DNA of 64,000 bases from Mesorhizobium comanense. GTDB lineage: Bacteria; Pseudomonadota; Alphaproteobacteria; Rhizobiales; Rhizobiaceae. Location: NCBI RefSeq assembly GCF_005503535.1, contig NZ_SCNN01000005.1:1-64000 (forward strand). The letters run 5' to 3'. The position numbers and the translations under genes were made by a program. The notes under the pieces are model-generated. The model saw only the letters and a list, made by a program, of their open reading frames with translations, had not been told where the DNA came from and did no database searches. This document shows positions 61,918-64,000 of the stretch, in pieces (the first letter of the stretch is position 1; every line of letters begins with the position of its first letter).

Positions 61918-63042
61918 ATGGTTGTTGTTTCGCATTTTCTGAAATGGATCTACACGGCCAGGGTGTCGGAGCGCGCCGCCGCGGCCAATGCGCTGGCCCG
62001 GGCCTATGTCAATTCCGAATTGCCGTTCGAGGATCGCTGTGCCGCCGAAGCGGCGTTGACGCTGCTTCTCGACGACGCCTCTTCGAAAGTGCGCCTCGCG
62101 ATGGCTGAGGCGCTCTCGATGAGCCACCACGCGCCATTGCAGATCATCAGTGCGCTTGCCGCCGATCAGCCTGAGGTCGCCGGTGTCGTGCTGGCGCGCT
62201 CGCCGCTGCTCACCGACGCCGACCTGATCAACCGCGTCGCGGCGAGCCAGAAGGCGACGCAGAAGCTGATCGCCGACCGTCCCCTTGTCTCGATGGCGCT
62301 GTCGGCCGCGATTGCCGAGATCGGGGAGGCCGAAGCCTGCGCCGTATTGCTGGCCAACAGCGGCGCCGAGATCGCTTCCTTGAGTTTTCGCCGCATGGCT
62401 GAACGCCATGGGCACCTTCCGCTCGTTCGAGAGGCGTTGATATCGGATGTCAGGCTGCCTGCCGACTGCCGTCATATGCTGTTGGTCAAGCTCGGCGAGA
62501 CATTGAAGACCTCGCCACTGGTCATGGCGCTGATGGGCGCCGCGCGCGCCGAACGCGTCATGCGCGATGCCTGTGTGAAAGCCTCGGTGACGTTGATCGA
62601 GGGCACGCGCCAGGAAGAGCACAGCGCTCTGATCGAACATCTCAGGCTGCGCGGCGATCTCACCGCGAGTTTCCTCATTCGCACCATCGCGCACGGCAAG
62701 GTGGATTTCTTCGGTTCCACGCTGGTCGTGCTCGGCCAGCAATCGGAGCAGCGGGTGAGGGCGCTGCTGGCCGGCGGGCACGACGTGGCCCTGCAGGCGC
62801 TGTTTCGCAATGCGGGCCTGGCTGCCGCCACGCATCCGGTGATCCTGCGGGCGCTGAAAATCTGGCGCGAGGTGGCCAATGGCAAGCGTGTCGCCGGTGT
62901 CCAGGAAGTGAGCTGGCTGATGCTGAAGGAATTGGGTGGGCAAGCCGCCGAGGGCGACCTCGCCACGCTGGTCAAGTCGATCCATCTCGATGCGCTGCGC
63001 GAGAATGCGCGCGGCCATGCGCTGGCGATCGCCGCCGCTTAG
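61918..63042 (+). CDS. DUF2336 domain-containing protein
   Basis: A 374-residue helical protein rich in Ala/Leu, with HEAT-like repeats: FEDRCAAEAALTLLLDDASSKVRLAMAEALSMSHHAP and SLSFRRMAERHG are the DUF2336 hallmarks. Function unknown; family members are restricted mostly to Alphaproteobacteria. Divergent from the MaoC gene. Confidence 0.85.
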   Translation: MVVVSHFLKWIYTARVSERAAAANALARAYVNSELPFEDRCAAEAALTLLLDDASSKVRLAMAEALSMSHHAPLQIISALAADQPEVAGVVLARSPLLTDADLINRVAASQKATQKLIADRPLVSMALSAAIAEIGEAEACAVLLANSGAEIASLSFRRMAERHGHLPLVREALISDVRLPADCRHMLLVKLGETLKTSPLVMALMGAARAERVMRDACVKASVTLIEGTRQEEHSALIEHLRLRGDLTASFLIRTIAHGKVDFFGSTLVVLGQQSEQRVRALLAGGHDVALQALFRNAGLAAATHPVILRALKIWREVANGKRVAGVQEVSWLMLKELGGQAAEGDLATLVKSIHLDALRENARGHALAIAAA

Positions 63043-63043
63043 A

Positions 63044-63087
63044 GCAATTCCAGGAAAAGTGTGAAACGGTTTTCCGTCCGGAATTGC
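63044..63087. repeat. Dispersed palindromic repeat, copy C
   Basis: GCAATTCC ... GGAATTGC with AGGAAAAGTGTGAAACGGTT between; nearly identical to copy A at 40379. Directly after the DUF2336 gene. Confidence 0.8.
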
Positions 63088-63101
63088 GTAAAAACAAAGG
63101 C

Positions 63102-64000
63102 CTAGCCTTTATCCCTGGCAAAGAAGTCCGGAAAATCCTCCATCGCGGCGGCGATGATGCGCAGCGATGCCGCGATCTGCAGCATGTCGCCGGTGGCGTC
63201 TCGCTCGGCGATACCAGCCGCGTACTGCCGGGCGACCGCGATCGTCGATGTCTGCGGATCGCCAGGCGCACGGAAGAGCAGTTCGCGCGCCAGCCCTCTC
63301 AGGAAGTTGGCGATCGAAAGCGCGGTTTCGCTCGGGATGGCATGGTTCTGGCTGGCACCGCGCAATCGCAGGATCTCCAGGCCCACCGTGGCGGCGGCGA
63401 CGCCGCCGCCCAGAACGGCTTCGCCCGTCCGGCCCGAATTCTGCACCAGCGGCATCAACTGGTTGATGCGGTCATAGGCAAGGCTCTCGAAGGCCGAACG
63501 CCGAGGCACCCGCTCGTGCAGGCAAAGCCGCGCGAGGTCCTCGCGCATGGCGCGAACGATGCGGTTGGCCGCAAGCCAGGGGTCGGCCGGCAACACGACG
63601 ATGAACACGCCGATCGCCAGCAATATCCCGACCAGGATGGATGCGGAGCCGGCGAGGAACGGCCCGGGATCATACGTCATCGCCTGATGCGGGCTGAGGA
63701 AGGCGAGGAAATTGATGGCGAAGGCCGTTGCCACGCCGACGTAACGCGGATTGGCCATGGCGAGGGCCGCCGGCACCATGATGGGCACGACGAAGAGCGT
63801 GAACCAGCCAAAGCCGGGCAGGGCAGGAAGCGCGACCTGGCCGACGAGAAAGGCAAAGGGCAGGGCGAGCAAAGTTCCCTTGAAGAACCCCCAGGAGACC
63901 TGCACGGGGTCGGGGCGCGCGGCGAACAGACTCGACACGACGGCAACGAGAATGACGGTGCCGGCCGCTTCCGACCATTTGGTGGTCAACCAGAAGGCGG
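63102..64000 (-). CDS. FUSC-family (aromatic acid exporter/YccS-like) membrane protein, C-terminal part
   Basis: Truncated by the window end: the frame stays open to base 64000. About 299 residues are visible: membrane helices (VAVVSSLFAARPDP, TLLALPFAFLVGQVALPALPGFGWFTLFVVP, GILLAIGVFIVVLPADPW) and a cytoplasmic helical tail. The arrangement matches the second half of FUSC/AaeB-type efflux proteins (usually 650-700 residues). Likely exports aromatic acids or related compounds. Confidence 0.8.
   Translation of the reverse strand, partial: AFWLTTKWSEAAGTVILVAVVSSLFAARPDPVQVSWGFFKGTLLALPFAFLVGQVALPALPGFGWFTLFVVPIMVPAALAMANPRYVGVATAFAINFLAFLSPHQAMTYDPGPFLAGSASILVGILLAIGVFIVVLPADPWLAANRIVRAMREDLARLCLHERVPRRSAFESLAYDRINQLMPLVQNSGRTGEAVLGGGVAAATVGLEILRLRGASQNHAIPSETALSIANFLRGLARELLFRAPGDPQTSTIAVARQYAAGIAERDATGDMLQIAASLRIIAAAMEDFPDFFARDKG

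Overview
The window looks like a chromosomal segment of a Rhizobiales alphaproteobacterium, most likely Mesorhizobium or a close relative. This is an inference from high GC, typical families (DUF982, DUF6074 and DUF2336 proteins, Omp25-like barrels, class II PHA synthase, GlpX, FUSC) and short rhizobial palindromic repeats. No search was run, so all family names rest on motif and length recognition.

Layout. 1-3.5 kb: an outer-membrane barrel, tRNA-Leu(UAG), trigger factor with a clear terminator, and a small exported protein. 3.5-12.9 kb: a GntR regulator divergent from a seven-gene operon. The operon encodes a sugar-binding protein, an ATPase, a double-length fused permease, an SDR dehydrogenase, an L-gulonate-3-dehydrogenase-like enzyme, a BKACE-type beta-keto acid cleavage enzyme and an SMP-30 lactonase. 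Together these suggest uptake of a sugar, oxidation to a lactone, hydrolysis to the acid, oxidation at C3 and acetyl-CoA-dependent cleavage, with no kinase. This is the best candidate for an undescribed pathway in the window. 12.9-17.8 kb: radC, an MFS exporter, methionine aminopeptidase and four small lineage-type genes. 17.9-29.1 kb: one giant autotransporter of about 3,727 residues with roughly 42 glycine-rich repeats.

29.3-36.6 kb: MgtC-like protein, an aberrant tRNA-Cys-like gene, a histidine-rich membrane protein, then an AT-richer accessory segment. That segment holds a broken tyrosine recombinase, a CAAGC tandem repeat, a two-domain anti-phage-type deoxycytidylate deaminase and a divergent 58-codon gene, and ends at the 3' side of tRNA-Glu(UUC). 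A 150-bp palindromic element and an M15-type lipoprotein follow.

36.7-64 kb: mostly housekeeping. phaC, a lipoprotein, alaC-hom, two small membrane proteins, glpX-recJ, a DHFR-like protein, a patatin, hisI-folE, a NifU/IscU-like scaffold, a TonB-C-like protein, a LysR regulator, yidD, a class D beta-lactamase, thrS, an acyltransferase, an outer-membrane barrel, a nitroreductase/flavin reductase pair, a TetR-ICMT divergent pair with tandem operators, a CitE/MaoC overlap pair, a DUF2336 protein and the C-terminal part of a FUSC transporter that runs off the window.
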